From Oscillospiraceae bacterium (GTDB lineage Bacteria; Bacillota; Clostridia; Oscillospirales; Ruminococcaceae), in NCBI GenBank assembly GCA_014799395.1, contig JAAVID010000053.1, positions 1-64,000 on the forward strand: a DNA stretch of 64,000 bases, written 5' to 3'. The notes under the pieces were generated by a model. That model was not told the DNA's origin, did no database searches, and saw nothing but the letters and a program-made list of their open reading frames with translations. Positions 1-8,189 of this stretch are shown here, piece by piece. The position numbers and the translations under genes were made by a program. The stretch's first letter is position 1, and each line of letters begins with the position of its first letter.

Positions 1-28
1 AGACCCCTTTAGCGCTCTTTTTGTTTTT

Positions 29-111
29 GCCGCTTCGCGGCGTTCCGGGCTCCGCCCGGACCCGGCAAGGGCTCTGCCCTTGCATTCCGCCAAAGGGGCA
101 AGCCCCTTTGG
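29..111. repeat. Array of four short perfect hairpins (REP-like intergenic element)
   Basis: Four inverted repeats follow each other with almost no gap: GCCGC/GCGGC (29-41), TCCGGGC/GCCCGGA (44-60), GCAAGGGC/GCCCTTGC (65-83) and CCAAAGGGGC/GCCCCTTTGG (90-111), with loops of 2-3 bases. This density of tight hairpins is typical of repeated intergenic palindromic elements rather than a single terminator. It lies beyond the murD terminator and shows no coding signal. Whether it is repeated elsewhere in the genome cannot be seen here; no second copy was found in this window. Confidence 0.6.
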
Positions 112-194
112 AATCCCGATTTTGGTGCTGCAAGACGTTACGTTGTCTTTCACGAAATCCGCCGAACCGCATAGAATAAACAAGGGTAAAATCC

Positions 195-283
195 ACAGCC
201 GTACCGTAAGGTGATAATAAGCGGCTATGCTATTATCCTTGAATAGCCGAGCGGGCAGGAAAGCAAGGGCTTGCAGCGGCTGT
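195..283. other. Possible structured RNA or compound inverted repeat
   Basis: ACAGCCG (195-201) pairs with CGGCTGT (277-283) and encloses a GATAATA/TATTATC hairpin and a GCAAG/CTTGC hairpin. The sequence between position 112 and the murD terminator has no credible gene; the ORF drawn across it (227-796) is a shadow of murD. I do not recognise an RNA family, so this is only a fold seen by eye. Confidence 0.22.
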
Positions 284-293
284 TTGATATACC

Positions 294-327
294 CAAAAGC
301 GGGCTGCTCTTCTTCGGAGCAGCCCGC
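294..327 (-). terminator. Rho-independent terminator after murD
   Basis: On the minus strand an 11-bp perfect stem GCGGGCTGCTC/GAGCAGCCCGC with a 7-base loop is followed by TTTT. It begins five bases after the murD stop codon and ends the tmcAL-murL-murD transcript. Confidence 0.85.
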
Positions 328-331
328 GATC

Positions 332-1657
332 TTATTTGTTTTCAAGCGCGTGAACAAGCTGCTTAAAATGCCGTCCGCGTTCCTCGAAGTTACGGTAAAA
401 ACCGTAGCTCGCCGAGGCGGGAGAGAGCAGCACCCTCTTCTGCGCAAACTCGCTCGCCATGCGCACAGCCGCCTCCATATCCTCCGCGTACAGCAGATTG
501 ACCGCGGGGTTGGTGACGAGCTTTCCAATGCGCCGTCCGCTGTCGGGCAGCAGAATGACCGTCTCAACAACGCCCTTATTCAGGAACTCGCCGAGAATTT
601 CATACGAAATGCCCCTGTCCATACCGCCGAGGATAATGCAGTCCGCGCCGTCGAACGCGTTCACCGCCGCGATAGCAGCCTCGGGAACGGTACAGATACT
701 GTCGTTGATGTATTCCACGCCGTTTATCTCCGCAACGAACTCCAGACGGTGCTCAAGCCCGTTGAAGTCGGGGAGCGCGTCAAGGCACTTCTGTAAGCTC
801 GCCCCCGCCTTGACCGCTGCCGCAAGCGCCATAGCGATGTTGTAGACGTTATGCCGACCGCACAGGCGAGTGCGTATCCTCTCCGCGGGGATCTCCTCGC
901 CGAAAAGATGGATAGCGCCGCCGTCCGTCCAAACGTCCGCCTGCTTGCCGAACGCCGATGAATAGACGTTTCCCGCGCAGTCCACGGGCAGAATGTCCGC
1001 GTTTGCTATCGTTATGTCGTTTTCCTGCTGAAACCGCGCTATATTGCGCTTTGCCTCGGCATAAGCGTTAAAATCCACATAGTGGTCGAGATGTTCGGGG
1101 AACATATTCAGCATTACCGAAATATCGGGCGAGTGACGCACAAATTCAAGCTGATGACAGCTCATCTCGCACACCGCCGTCATACTGCCCTCAAGCTCGT
1201 CAAAGCGCTTCATAGGCGGAACTCCTATATTGCCTATCAGCATAGTCGGCACACCGTTCGCTTTCAAAAAATGATGGATAAGCGAGGAGACGGTAGACTT
1301 GCCCTTAGTGCCCGTAACTCCCACTATCCGGCAGGGCTTTGTGCGGAGCAGCAGCTCGGTCTGCGACAGAATTTTAGCCTTCGCGGCGTCGTCAAGCCTG
1401 TTCTTGACGACTACTCCGGGCGACTGCAAAATAATGTCATACTCGGCGCACTCCTCAAGATAGTGCGCGCCGCATATCGCGGTGAGGTTCGGCATACGCA
1501 GGTCGTACACGTCGATAGGGTTCATGTCGGCAATGGCTATCTCGGGACAGCACCGCAGCTTGCGCAGAATGTCCAGCCACACCTGCCCCTCGCGTCCGAA
1601 GCCAAGTATTACGGGGCGCTTGCCCTCAAAGATCGGTTTTAAAACGTCAAAATTCAT
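332..1657 (-). CDS. murD: MurD-family UDP-MurNAc-L-Ala:glutamate ligase
   Basis: Cytoplasmic Mur ligase that adds glutamate to UDP-MurNAc-L-alanine during peptidoglycan precursor synthesis. The 441 residues fit the family; the ATP-binding loop GVTGTKGKST is at about residues 113-122, and the Mur-ligase histidine region EHLDHY follows. Where ordinary MurD has ELSSFQLE, this protein has EMSCHQLE. The start at 1657 has a GGAGAG site upstream and overlaps the end of the preceding murL-like gene by 11 bases, so the two are probably translationally coupled. Because of that neighbour, the enzyme may be the MurD2 type that uses L-glutamate (established for Xanthomonas MurD2/MurL); this substrate choice is inference. 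A strong terminator follows. Confidence 0.88.
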   Translation of the reverse strand: MNFDVLKPIFEGKRPVILGFGREGQVWLDILRKLRCCPEIAIADMNPIDVYDLRMPNLTAICGAHYLEECAEYDIILQSPGVVVKNRLDDAAKAKILSQTELLLRTKPCRIVGVTGTKGKSTVSSLIHHFLKANGVPTMLIGNIGVPPMKRFDELEGSMTAVCEMSCHQLEFVRHSPDISVMLNMFPEHLDHYVDFNAYAEAKRNIARFQQENDITIANADILPVDCAGNVYSSAFGKQADVWTDGGAIHLFGEEIPAERIRTRLCGRHNVYNIAMALAAAVKAGASLQKCLDALPDFNGLEHRLEFVAEINGVEYINDSICTVPEAAIAAVNAFDGADCIILGGMDRGISYEILGEFLNKGVVETVILLPDSGRRIGKLVTNPAVNLLYAEDMEAAVRMASEFAQKRVLLSPASASYGFYRNFEERGRHFKQLVHALENK

Positions 1658-2978
1658 TGGTTATTCTCTCCAAATACGGTAAAAATTCTTTTGGAACAAA
1701 ATTGTCCTTGTCAAAGTGATCCGTCAGCGTGACGGGTGAGTAATCCGGGAAACGCCCGGCAAAGCGCTCAAGAAGCACGGGCTTCGGTTTTCGCCTGTCC
1801 AGAGCCATTTTCAGCGACAGCCTTACCTCGTCCTTAGTGCCCACGCACTCAAACGGCTTATCCTCGCCGTCCAGCATAAGCCCGTCCAGCATATCCGACA
1901 GCTCCGCCTTTTCCAGCATATTGCAGCCGAAAATTTTCGTTAATTCGCCGTCGTCAAGAAACGCCGCCAGCAGAACGTATACATACAGGCACTTTGCGCA
2001 GTTACAGCACCACACGTTCGTTTTCGAGCCGAGGTTGCAGCTTTGGAAGATACCGAAGTACTGCGGATACTTCACAAATTCACGCGCTATCTGCCATTCG
2101 GACAGAGGGCGCAGCAGGCTGAAATATTCGGGGCATTTTCCGAACGACATCGCGCAGTATTCGCGGAAATCGCGCTCAAATTCGGTGGATTTGCTGTACT
2201 GGTGATTGATTTTCGCGCCCTCGACGTAGGTCTCGTTGGCGCTGCTTTCGTTTGATAGAACGACGTACTTTTTTCCGAGAACGCACGCGTGCAGCAGCGC
2301 CGAGAACGCCACGACCGCCGAAAACGGCGTGTGTCCGTTCAGATAGCCGCGCGAGTTCAGTTCGAGGAGCGTTTTGTCGATAGTCCGCGTCGGTGCGGCG
2401 ATATTGTCCTCGGAAAGCCCCGCCGCTTTCACGCACCCAAGCGTTGCGCCGCGCGGGTTGATGATGTACGGCGTGATGTCCTCGCCCGCCTGTTTGAGCA
2501 GCTCCAGCGACACCACGCTGTCCTTGCCACCGCCTACGGGAACGAGCGCTCCGCTAAGTTCGGGTCCGCATTTCGGCAGTTCGGGCGGCTCGGGCGCTTC
2601 TATCGTCATAAAGCCGTCAAAGTCCGTTTCTATGCCGTTTCGGTAGAAAAACTCGCCCAAGCCGTTGAAATACAGCTTTTTCCACCAGACCTTCTGCCGT
2701 TCGGATAGCCCGCCGCACCGCACCTCGACGGTCGGGCAGCAGGCGCATTTCCAGTACGACACAAGCTCCGCCATACCGAGCGAGAACGCGATCAGCTCCG
2801 CCTGTTCCCGGTCATAGCCGTACTCGCCGAAATTCAGGTTGAAACGCCAGGTCGGTCGAAAATGGAACCCGTCCATTTGGAAGTGAAACACGAGTTCTTC
2901 CTCACTTAGCTCAAAACTGTTGTATATAAATCGGGGGTGCTTTTCGCGTAATTCAGTGAATTTGTTAAATTCGCTCAT
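1647..2978 (-). CDS. murL: MurL-like UDP-MurNAc-L-Ala-L-Glu epimerase
   Basis: 443-residue soluble protein with a PP-loop-like motif PVGGGKDSVVS at about residues 147-157, as expected for an enzyme that cleaves ATP to AMP and pyrophosphate, and a Cys-rich stretch WCCNCAKC in its C-terminal third. I assign it to the MurL family, which converts the L-glutamyl residue of UDP-MurNAc-L-Ala-L-Glu to D-glutamyl after MurD2 has added L-Glu (shown in Xanthomonas oryzae). The assignment rests on recognised motif and length plus the overlapping murD gene downstream. The start at 2978 has an AGGAGAG site. If correct, D-Glu for the wall can be made without free D-glutamate. An uncharacterised PP-loop ATPase is the alternative. 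Confidence 0.68.
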   Translation of the reverse strand: MSEFNKFTELREKHPRFIYNSFELSEEELVFHFQMDGFHFRPTWRFNLNFGEYGYDREQAELIAFSLGMAELVSYWKCACCPTVEVRCGGLSERQKVWWKKLYFNGLGEFFYRNGIETDFDGFMTIEAPEPPELPKCGPELSGALVPVGGGKDSVVSLELLKQAGEDITPYIINPRGATLGCVKAAGLSEDNIAAPTRTIDKTLLELNSRGYLNGHTPFSAVVAFSALLHACVLGKKYVVLSNESSANETYVEGAKINHQYSKSTEFERDFREYCAMSFGKCPEYFSLLRPLSEWQIAREFVKYPQYFGIFQSCNLGSKTNVWCCNCAKCLYVYVLLAAFLDDGELTKIFGCNMLEKAELSDMLDGLMLDGEDKPFECVGTKDEVRLSLKMALDRRKPKPVLLERFAGRFPDYSPVTLTDHFDKDNFVPKEFLPYLERITNEF

Positions 2979-3022
2979 TTGCTCTCCTCTCGATCATAAT
3001 ATTTTGTGAATTTCTCACAAAA

Positions 3023-4177
3023 TTATTCGTTAATAATTACGGGCGGCGCGGTGAAATCAACGCCGCAGGGTCCGGGCTCGGCGAACGCGAGCGAGTAAAT
3101 ATCGGTGCAGCGAGCCTCGAAATTGGCTTGACGGAACGCCTCGCGCGAGGTCCTGGACAGCGCCTTGAGCGACGTGTCTATCGGCACGGCGCAGTTTGCC
3201 GCGGACAGTATCTCCTTGCCGCGGGAGTTCATTCCGAGAACGCGCAGATACGCGGGCTTTTCGGCGGCGAACTCCTTGTCGATACCGAGAAAAGCGCATA
3301 TCACGGCGCGGCGGATGCTCGAAAGCGTGTAGCGCTTTGCTTTCGCGAGGAAATACAGCTCCGACAGCGACCTTGCGCCGCGGACGGCTTTGCTCAGCCT
3401 TTCGGCGAGACCGCCTATGCTGTCGTAGCAGCGCGCGAAGTCCTCGGCGCGGAGCGTGCGGAGCTTTGCCAGTATCGCGCGTTCCAGCCGCGAAATGTCG
3501 GCGGTCGGCGCGTCGATAACGGGCGCGAGCGCCGAGACGTCTCCTCCCGAGAGTATTTTCTTTCGTATCGCCGAGGCGCTTATGAACACGTCCTCGTCGT
3601 CGCTGTCGTGCTCCGCGCCGAGCCGCTTTATCGTCATAGGCTCTATCGCGCTTTCAATATCGCCGAGCGCGCTGAGATATTCTATCGCGAGCGTGTTGTT
3701 CGGCGAGGCGATAAGCTCCGCCACATCGTTCGTGTAATAATCGAGCATAGCCTCCTGCAAAGCCGCGGGATAGCTCTTGCCGCGCTTTATCAGCGTGTCG
3801 AATTCCTCGGTATGCGCCGTGAACTCGATAGCGCGCGAAGCCTCCTTGAGCGCGTCTATGTCGCCGCTCTCGCTCCCGAACGACAGGGTCTCCACGCAGC
3901 CGAGCGCCGTTATCATTTCCACGGCTCCCCTCGCGAACCCCTCAGCGGACATCAGCGAATACCGCGCGGGCAGTTCGAGCACGAGATCGATCCCGTTTTC
4001 AAGCGCCGTCCTCGCGCGGACGTGCTTGTCGTAGATCGCGGTATCGCCGCGCTGAGTGAAGCTGCCGCTCATCACGGAGACGATGTGCGTTACCCCCGCC
4101 GCGCGGGTCTGCTCTATATGATATTTATGCCCGTTGTGAAACGGATTGTATTCGCTTATAATAGCGCCGATCTTCAT
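3023..4177 (-). CDS. tmcAL: tRNA(Met) cytidine acetate ligase TmcAL
   Basis: Cytoplasmic enzyme that activates acetate with ATP and acetylates the wobble cytidine (C34) of elongator tRNA-Met. The nucleotidyltransferase signature NPFHNGHKYH lies at the N-terminus, followed by SGSFTQRGD, and the length (384 residues) fits the family formerly called YlbM. The ORF track begins with a TTG at 4189, but that codon overlaps the GGAGG ribosome binding site (4183-4187); ATG at 4177, five bases after it, is the start. A short hairpin ATTTTGTGA/TCACAAAAT separates it from the murL-like gene, 44 bases downstream on the same strand. The divergent neighbour ackA also handles acetate, which is probably a coincidence of position. 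Confidence 0.92.
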   Translation of the reverse strand: MKIGAIISEYNPFHNGHKYHIEQTRAAGVTHIVSVMSGSFTQRGDTAIYDKHVRARTALENGIDLVLELPARYSLMSAEGFARGAVEMITALGCVETLSFGSESGDIDALKEASRAIEFTAHTEEFDTLIKRGKSYPAALQEAMLDYYTNDVAELIASPNNTLAIEYLSALGDIESAIEPMTIKRLGAEHDSDDEDVFISASAIRKKILSGGDVSALAPVIDAPTADISRLERAILAKLRTLRAEDFARCYDSIGGLAERLSKAVRGARSLSELYFLAKAKRYTLSSIRRAVICAFLGIDKEFAAEKPAYLRVLGMNSRGKEILSAANCAVPIDTSLKALSRTSREAFRQANFEARCTDIYSLAFAEPGPCGVDFTAPPVIINE

Positions 4178-4348
4178 AGCTTCCTCCAAAATTATCCAAT
4201 GTATTATAAAAATATATGTACCTCTTGTTATATTTTACAACAATTTTTGTGGAAAATCAAGAAAAATATTAAAAAATACTTGATTTTTTTTGTGAAAAGG
4301 TTTACAATATAATTGGAATATTATTTAATTTCAGGAGGATATAGCAAA

Positions 4349-5554
4349 ATGAAAATTCTGGTAATCAATGCGGGCAGTTCTTCACTGAAGTATCAGCTGC
4401 TGAACATGGAGGACGAGAGCGTTATCGCAAAGGGCAACTGCGACCGTATCGGTATCGACGGTCACATCAAGCACACCACGTTTGACGGGCGCACCGTTGA
4501 CGTTGACTGCACGTTCCCGACCCATACCGAGGCTTTTGAGAAGCTGGTTGAGGTGCTGACCAAGGGCGAGGCTTCCGTGCTGAAGTCTATGGACGAGATC
4601 TCGGCTGTCGGTCACCGTGTGGTACAGGGCGCTGAGATATTCGATAAGACCACGCTCGTTACCGACGAGGTCATCAAGCAGATCGACGATCTCGCGGAGC
4701 TTGCTCCCGTACATAACCACCCTCACGCGCTGGCGCTGTGGGCTTGCAAAAAGGTAATTTCGGAAAAAACTCCTCAGGTAGTCGTATTCGATACGGCGTT
4801 CCACCAGACAATGCCCGAAAAGGCGTTTATGTACGGTCTGCCCTACGAGTGCTACGAGAAGTTCCACGTAAGAAAGTATGGCTTCCACGGCACGTCTCAC
4901 AGATTTGTTTCACAGGCGCTCGCGGACGCTATGGGCAAGGACATCAAGGATCTGAAGATCGTTTCCTGCCATCTCGGCAACGGTTCTTCCATTACGGCGG
5001 TCGAGAACGGCAAGTCCATTGATACCTCCATGGGCTTCACTCCCCTGGACGGCGTTATTATGGGCACGCGCTGCGGCTCTATCGACGCTTCGGCGGTAAC
5101 GTTCGTCGCAAACAAGCTCGGTCTTTCTCCGTCCGAGATGAGCGATTATCTTAACAAGAAGTCGGGCTTCCTCGGCGTTTCGGGTATTTCCAGCGACAAC
5201 CGCGATCTGAACGCCGCCGCTCACGACGGCAACAAGCGCGCTATCCTCGCGGGCGAAATGCTCCGCTATGAGATAAAGAAGTACATCGGCTCCTACGCGG
5301 CGATCATGAACGGTCTGGACGCTGTTCTTTTCACGGGCGGTATCGGAGAGAACTCCGACGACCTCCGCGCGGACGTTTGCCATAATATGGAATATCTCGG
5401 CATCAAGCTCGACGACAAGGCTAACGAGGGAATGCGCGGAAAGCTGATGAAGATCTCCGCTCCCGACAGCAAGGTCGAGGTCTGGGTGGTTCCCACCAAC
5501 GAGGAGCTGCTTATCGCGCGCGATACAAAGGCGCTCGTTGAGGCCATGAAGTAA
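4349..5554 (+). CDS. ackA: Acetate kinase
   Basis: Makes ATP and acetate from acetyl phosphate, the last step of fermentative acetate production; cytoplasmic. The protein begins MKILVINAGSSSLKY, carries HHP-type phosphate-binding surroundings and the motif VSCHLGNGSS, and ends at a normal length of 401 residues. The ORF track starts 12 codons too early at a TTG; the AGGAGG site at 4334-4339 selects ATG 4349. A TATAAT box at 4308-4313 gives a likely promoter, although no good -35 is visible. No phosphotransacetylase gene (pta) is adjacent. A strong terminator follows at 5572. Confidence 0.97.
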   Translation: MKILVINAGSSSLKYQLLNMEDESVIAKGNCDRIGIDGHIKHTTFDGRTVDVDCTFPTHTEAFEKLVEVLTKGEASVLKSMDEISAVGHRVVQGAEIFDKTTLVTDEVIKQIDDLAELAPVHNHPHALALWACKKVISEKTPQVVVFDTAFHQTMPEKAFMYGLPYECYEKFHVRKYGFHGTSHRFVSQALADAMGKDIKDLKIVSCHLGNGSSITAVENGKSIDTSMGFTPLDGVIMGTRCGSIDASAVTFVANKLGLSPSEMSDYLNKKSGFLGVSGISSDNRDLNAAAHDGNKRAILAGEMLRYEIKKYIGSYAAIMNGLDAVLFTGGIGENSDDLRADVCHNMEYLGIKLDDKANEGMRGKLMKISAPDSKVEVWVVPTNEELLIARDTKALVEAMK

Positions 5555-5571
5555 TTTATCAAATGAATATG

Positions 5572-5609
5572 ACAGCGCCGTTGCCTGACTTGTGCGGCGC
5601 TGTTTTTTT
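5572..5609 (+). terminator. Rho-independent terminator of ackA
   Basis: ACAGCGCCG (5572-5580) pairs with CGGCGCTGT (5595-5603) and is followed by a run of T. It stops 16 bases before the GTG start of the GH5 gene, so that gene may depend on read-through or on a promoter inside ackA. Confidence 0.85.
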
Positions 5610-5624
5610 GAAAGGAGACTTCAA

Positions 5625-6686
5625 GTGAGAAAAAATATGATTTTGGCGGCGCTGATGTCGCTTTGCCTGTTGTTTACGGGCTGCAATAACGAGGTCGCCG
5701 ATACTTTGCCGTCCGACATCTCAGGTTTTACCTCGGACGATTCCGACAGCGGTTCAAGCTCCGATAACGATACCCCTCCCGCGGCAGAGGGCGGCTTCCG
5801 CGTCGACGGAACCAAGCTGCTGGACGCTAAGGGCAACGAGTTTATAATGCGCGGGATAAATCACGCGCACGTTTGGTTCAAGGATCAGCTCGACACGGCG
5901 CTTGACGGTATCGCGGCGACGGGGGCGAATACCGTGCGTATCGTTCTCGCGGACGGCGATCAGTGGGAGAAAACCACCGCCGAGAACCTGGAGAGGACTA
6001 TCACCGCCTGCAACGAGCGTAAAATGATCGCTGTCGTTGAGGTCCACGACGCGTGCGGAATGGACGAGCGGAGCTATCTCGACAACGCGGTGGATTACTG
6101 GGTGGAAATGGCGGACGTTCTCGCGAAGTACGCCGACACGGCGATACTCAACATCACCAACGAATGGATAGGTCAGTGGGACGCCGAGACCTGGCGAGAC
6201 GGCTACACCGCCGCGATCCCGAAGCTCCGCGGCGCGGGGATAAAGAACACGATAATGGTAGACGCGGCGGGCTGGGGGCAGTACGGCGAGAGCATACGCA
6301 AGTACGGCAAGGAGGTTTTCGACTCCGACCCCGACAAGAATACTATGTTTTCCATTCATATGTACGGCACGGCGGGAAAGAACGAGCGCACCATTGCGTC
6401 AAATCTCAAGGGCGTTACCGACCAAGGGCTGTGCGTTATCGTCGGCGAGTTCGGCTTCAACCACAGCGACGGCGACGTTGACGAGGCTTATATTATGCAG
6501 TATTGCTCCGAGAACGGTCTCGGCTATCTCGGCTGGTCGTGGAAGGGCAACGGCGGGGGCGTTGAATATCTCGACATAGCCAAGGACTGGAGCGGAAACG
6601 AGCTTTCCGAGGACTGGGGCGAGATACTCGTCAACGGAGACAACGGCATTAAAAAGAATTCCAAGATTTGCACGGTATTTGAATAA
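5625..6686 (+). CDS. GH5 family lipoprotein, probable beta-mannanase type
   Basis: Secreted, membrane-anchored glycoside hydrolase. A lipoprotein signal peptide with lipobox LLFTGC stands at the N-terminus, then a Ser/Asp-rich linker, then a single GH5 catalytic domain that opens with MRGINHAHVWF, a form I associate with subfamily GH5_8 mannanases. The probable acid/base Glu is in NITNEW and the nucleophile Glu in VGEFGF. GTG at 5625 is preferred over the upstream start of the ORF track because an AAAGGAG site lies at 5611-5617 and it gives a proper signal peptide. There is no carbohydrate-binding module. Substrate (mannan) is an inference from the motif; cellulase activity is possible. Confidence 0.85.
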   Translation: MRKNMILAALMSLCLLFTGCNNEVADTLPSDISGFTSDDSDSGSSSDNDTPPAAEGGFRVDGTKLLDAKGNEFIMRGINHAHVWFKDQLDTALDGIAATGANTVRIVLADGDQWEKTTAENLERTITACNERKMIAVVEVHDACGMDERSYLDNAVDYWVEMADVLAKYADTAILNITNEWIGQWDAETWRDGYTAAIPKLRGAGIKNTIMVDAAGWGQYGESIRKYGKEVFDSDPDKNTMFSIHMYGTAGKNERTIASNLKGVTDQGLCVIVGEFGFNHSDGDVDEAYIMQYCSENGLGYLGWSWKGNGGGVEYLDIAKDWSGNELSEDWGEILVNGDNGIKKNSKICTVFE

Positions 6687-6693
6687 AGTTTTC

Positions 6694-6727
6694 GCCGTCC
6701 TTTTGGGCGGCTAATTTTTTGTTTTTT
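6694..6727 (+). terminator. Rho-independent terminator of the GH5 gene
   Basis: GCCGTCC/GGGCGGC with a TTTT loop (6694-6711) is followed by TAATTTTTTGTTTTTT. Confidence 0.8.
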
Positions 6728-6826
6728 CATTCCGTGTAAACGTTTTATCGCCCCTTATTTCGCCTTATCCGTTAAAATGACAAAAAAATACTCTCCAAAA
6801 TTGGAAAAATTAAGATAAATAATATA

Positions 6827-6855
6827 TTGAAAGTTGGTGAAAATAGTGTTATAAT
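6827..6855 (+). promoter_or_regulatory. Sigma-A promoter for mreB
   Basis: TTGAAA (6827-6832), a 17-base spacer and TATAAT (6850-6855) with an extended TGT in front of the -10. Transcription would start about 6862, right at the edge of the palindromic element that fills the mreB leader. Confidence 0.8.
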
Positions 6856-6867
6856 TTAACTTGGTAT

Positions 6868-7042
6868 ATAGGCATCACCGCACAATTAGCGGCTATCGCC
6901 TTTGTCGTCCGCTTGCTTGCATATTTTCCGTCATCTTGCACAAATTTCGCTTGAAAGGCGTCAGCCTTTCGGCGCTCAATTTGCACAATCTGACGAAAAA
7001 TCTGACTGCGCAATCGAACGACAATAATTGCGCGGTGCTGCC
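6868..7042. mobile_element. MITE-like long imperfect palindrome in the mreB leader
   Basis: The left end GGCATCACCGCACAATTA (from 6871) is mirrored by the right end, which read in reverse complement is GGCAGCACCGCGCAATTA (to 7042). Inner segments also pair: TTTTCCGTCATCTTGCACAAATTT with AAATTTTTCGTCAGATTGTGCAAATT in reverse complement, and GAAAGGC/GCCTTTC at the tip. The whole stretch can fold into one hairpin of about 170 bases. It has no coding capacity that is worth calling; the 63-codon ORF at 6861 is chance. The layout fits a miniature inverted-repeat element or large REP element. Confidence 0.7.
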
Positions 7043-7100
7043 CAGTGTGTAGAGCAATTTACTTTATATAACTAATCATTTTATCGGAGGACGGTTTACA

Positions 7101-8120
7101 ATGTTTGGAATGAATAAGGACATCGGTATCGATCTTGGTACGGCGAATACGTTGGTTTATATGAGAGGCAAGGGCATTATCATACGGGAGCCGTCGGTAG
7201 TTGCAGTGGATAAAAAGGCGGGTCAGGTGCGCTATGTGGGTCAGGAGGCTAAGGACGTTATCGGCCGTACCCCCGGCTCTATCGTTGCCGTAAGACCCCT
7301 TAAGGACGGCGTTATCGCGGATTTCGATATGACCTCGATAATGCTGGCGCAGTTTATCAAAAAGGCGCTCAAGGGCAGAAGCAAGGCGAGAGTTATTATC
7401 TGTATCCCGTCGGGAGTTACCGAGGTAGAGCGCAGAGCCGTTAAGGAAGCGGCTCAGCAGGCGGGCGCAAAGCGCGTATCGATAATCGAGGAGCCTATGG
7501 CGGCGGCTATCGGCGCGGGTCTGCCCGTTGCGGAACCTATGGGCAGCATGATCGTCGACATCGGCGGCGGTACGAGCGAGGTCGCTATCATCTCCCTCGG
7601 CGGTATCGTTGCGGCGCGTTCCGTAAGAGTTGCGGGCGACGAGTTCGAGTCCGCGATAATCAACTATATCAAGAAAAAATACAATCTTCTCATAGGCGAG
7701 CGTACCGCCGAGAACATCAAGACGGGTATCGGCTCGGCGTTCAAGACCGATGAAAACGAGCCCGTAATGGACATAAAGGGCAGAAACCTTTTGAACGGCT
7801 TGCCCGAGAACATAACCATAACCTCCGAGGAGGTGCGCGAGGCTATCTCCGAGCCGCTGTCGCACGTTATCGACGCTATCAAGACCACTCTTGAGAAGTG
7901 CCCTCCCGAGCTTGCGGCGGATATTATCGAGAACGGCATTATGCTCGCGGGCGGCGGAGCGCTTCTGCGCGGTCTTGACAAACTTATCCACGAGGAAACG
8001 GGTATGCCCGTAAAGATCGCCGAAAGACCTCTCGACTGCGTAGCGGACGGCACGGGCAAGGTCCTCGAGAACATCGACAAGCTCGAGGACGTTCTCAGCG
8101 AGGACGAGATGATCTATTGA
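7101..8120 (+). CDS. mreB: Rod-shape actin homologue MreB
   Basis: Bacterial actin that forms membrane-attached filaments and guides lateral wall synthesis. The 339 residues are the usual length, with actin-fold phosphate-binding loops [12 protein letters not shown] near the N-terminus and [10 protein letters not shown] in the middle, and the family motif [13 protein letters not shown] 7101 follows CGGAGGAC. It is the first gene of mreB-mreC-mreD-mrdA. Its 5' leader is about 240 bases long and largely made of the palindromic element described separately. A 360-residue minus-strand ORF over the gene is a shadow. Confidence 0.97.
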   Translation: MFGMNKDIGIDLGTANTLVYMRGKGIIIREPSVVAVDKKAGQVRYVGQEAKDVIGRTPGSIVAVRPLKDGVIADFDMTSIMLAQFIKKALKGRSKARVIICIPSGVTEVERRAVKEAAQQAGAKRVSIIEEPMAAAIGAGLPVAEPMGSMIVDIGGGTSEVAIISLGGIVAARSVRVAGDEFESAIINYIKKKYNLLIGERTAENIKTGIGSAFKTDENEPVMDIKGRNLLNGLPENITITSEEVREAISEPLSHVIDAIKTTLEKCPPELAADIIENGIMLAGGGALLRGLDKLIHEETGMPVKIAERPLDCVADGTGKVLENIDKLEDVLSEDEMIY

Positions 8121-8189
8121 TAAAATTAACGACCTAAACATATTCCGGCGGAGCCGTCATTTTAGATTATTGTCAAATTGTGGTGAACT

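Noticed and set aside
29-111. CRISPR-like repeats
   Set aside because: The hairpins differ from one another in sequence and no spacers lie between identical repeats.
3128-4312. 394-codon plus-strand ORF opposite tmcAL
   Set aside because: Arg-rich shadow of tmcAL; no family motif and no ribosome binding site.
7059-8141. 360-codon minus-strand ORF opposite mreB
   Set aside because: Shadow of mreB in a GC-biased frame.
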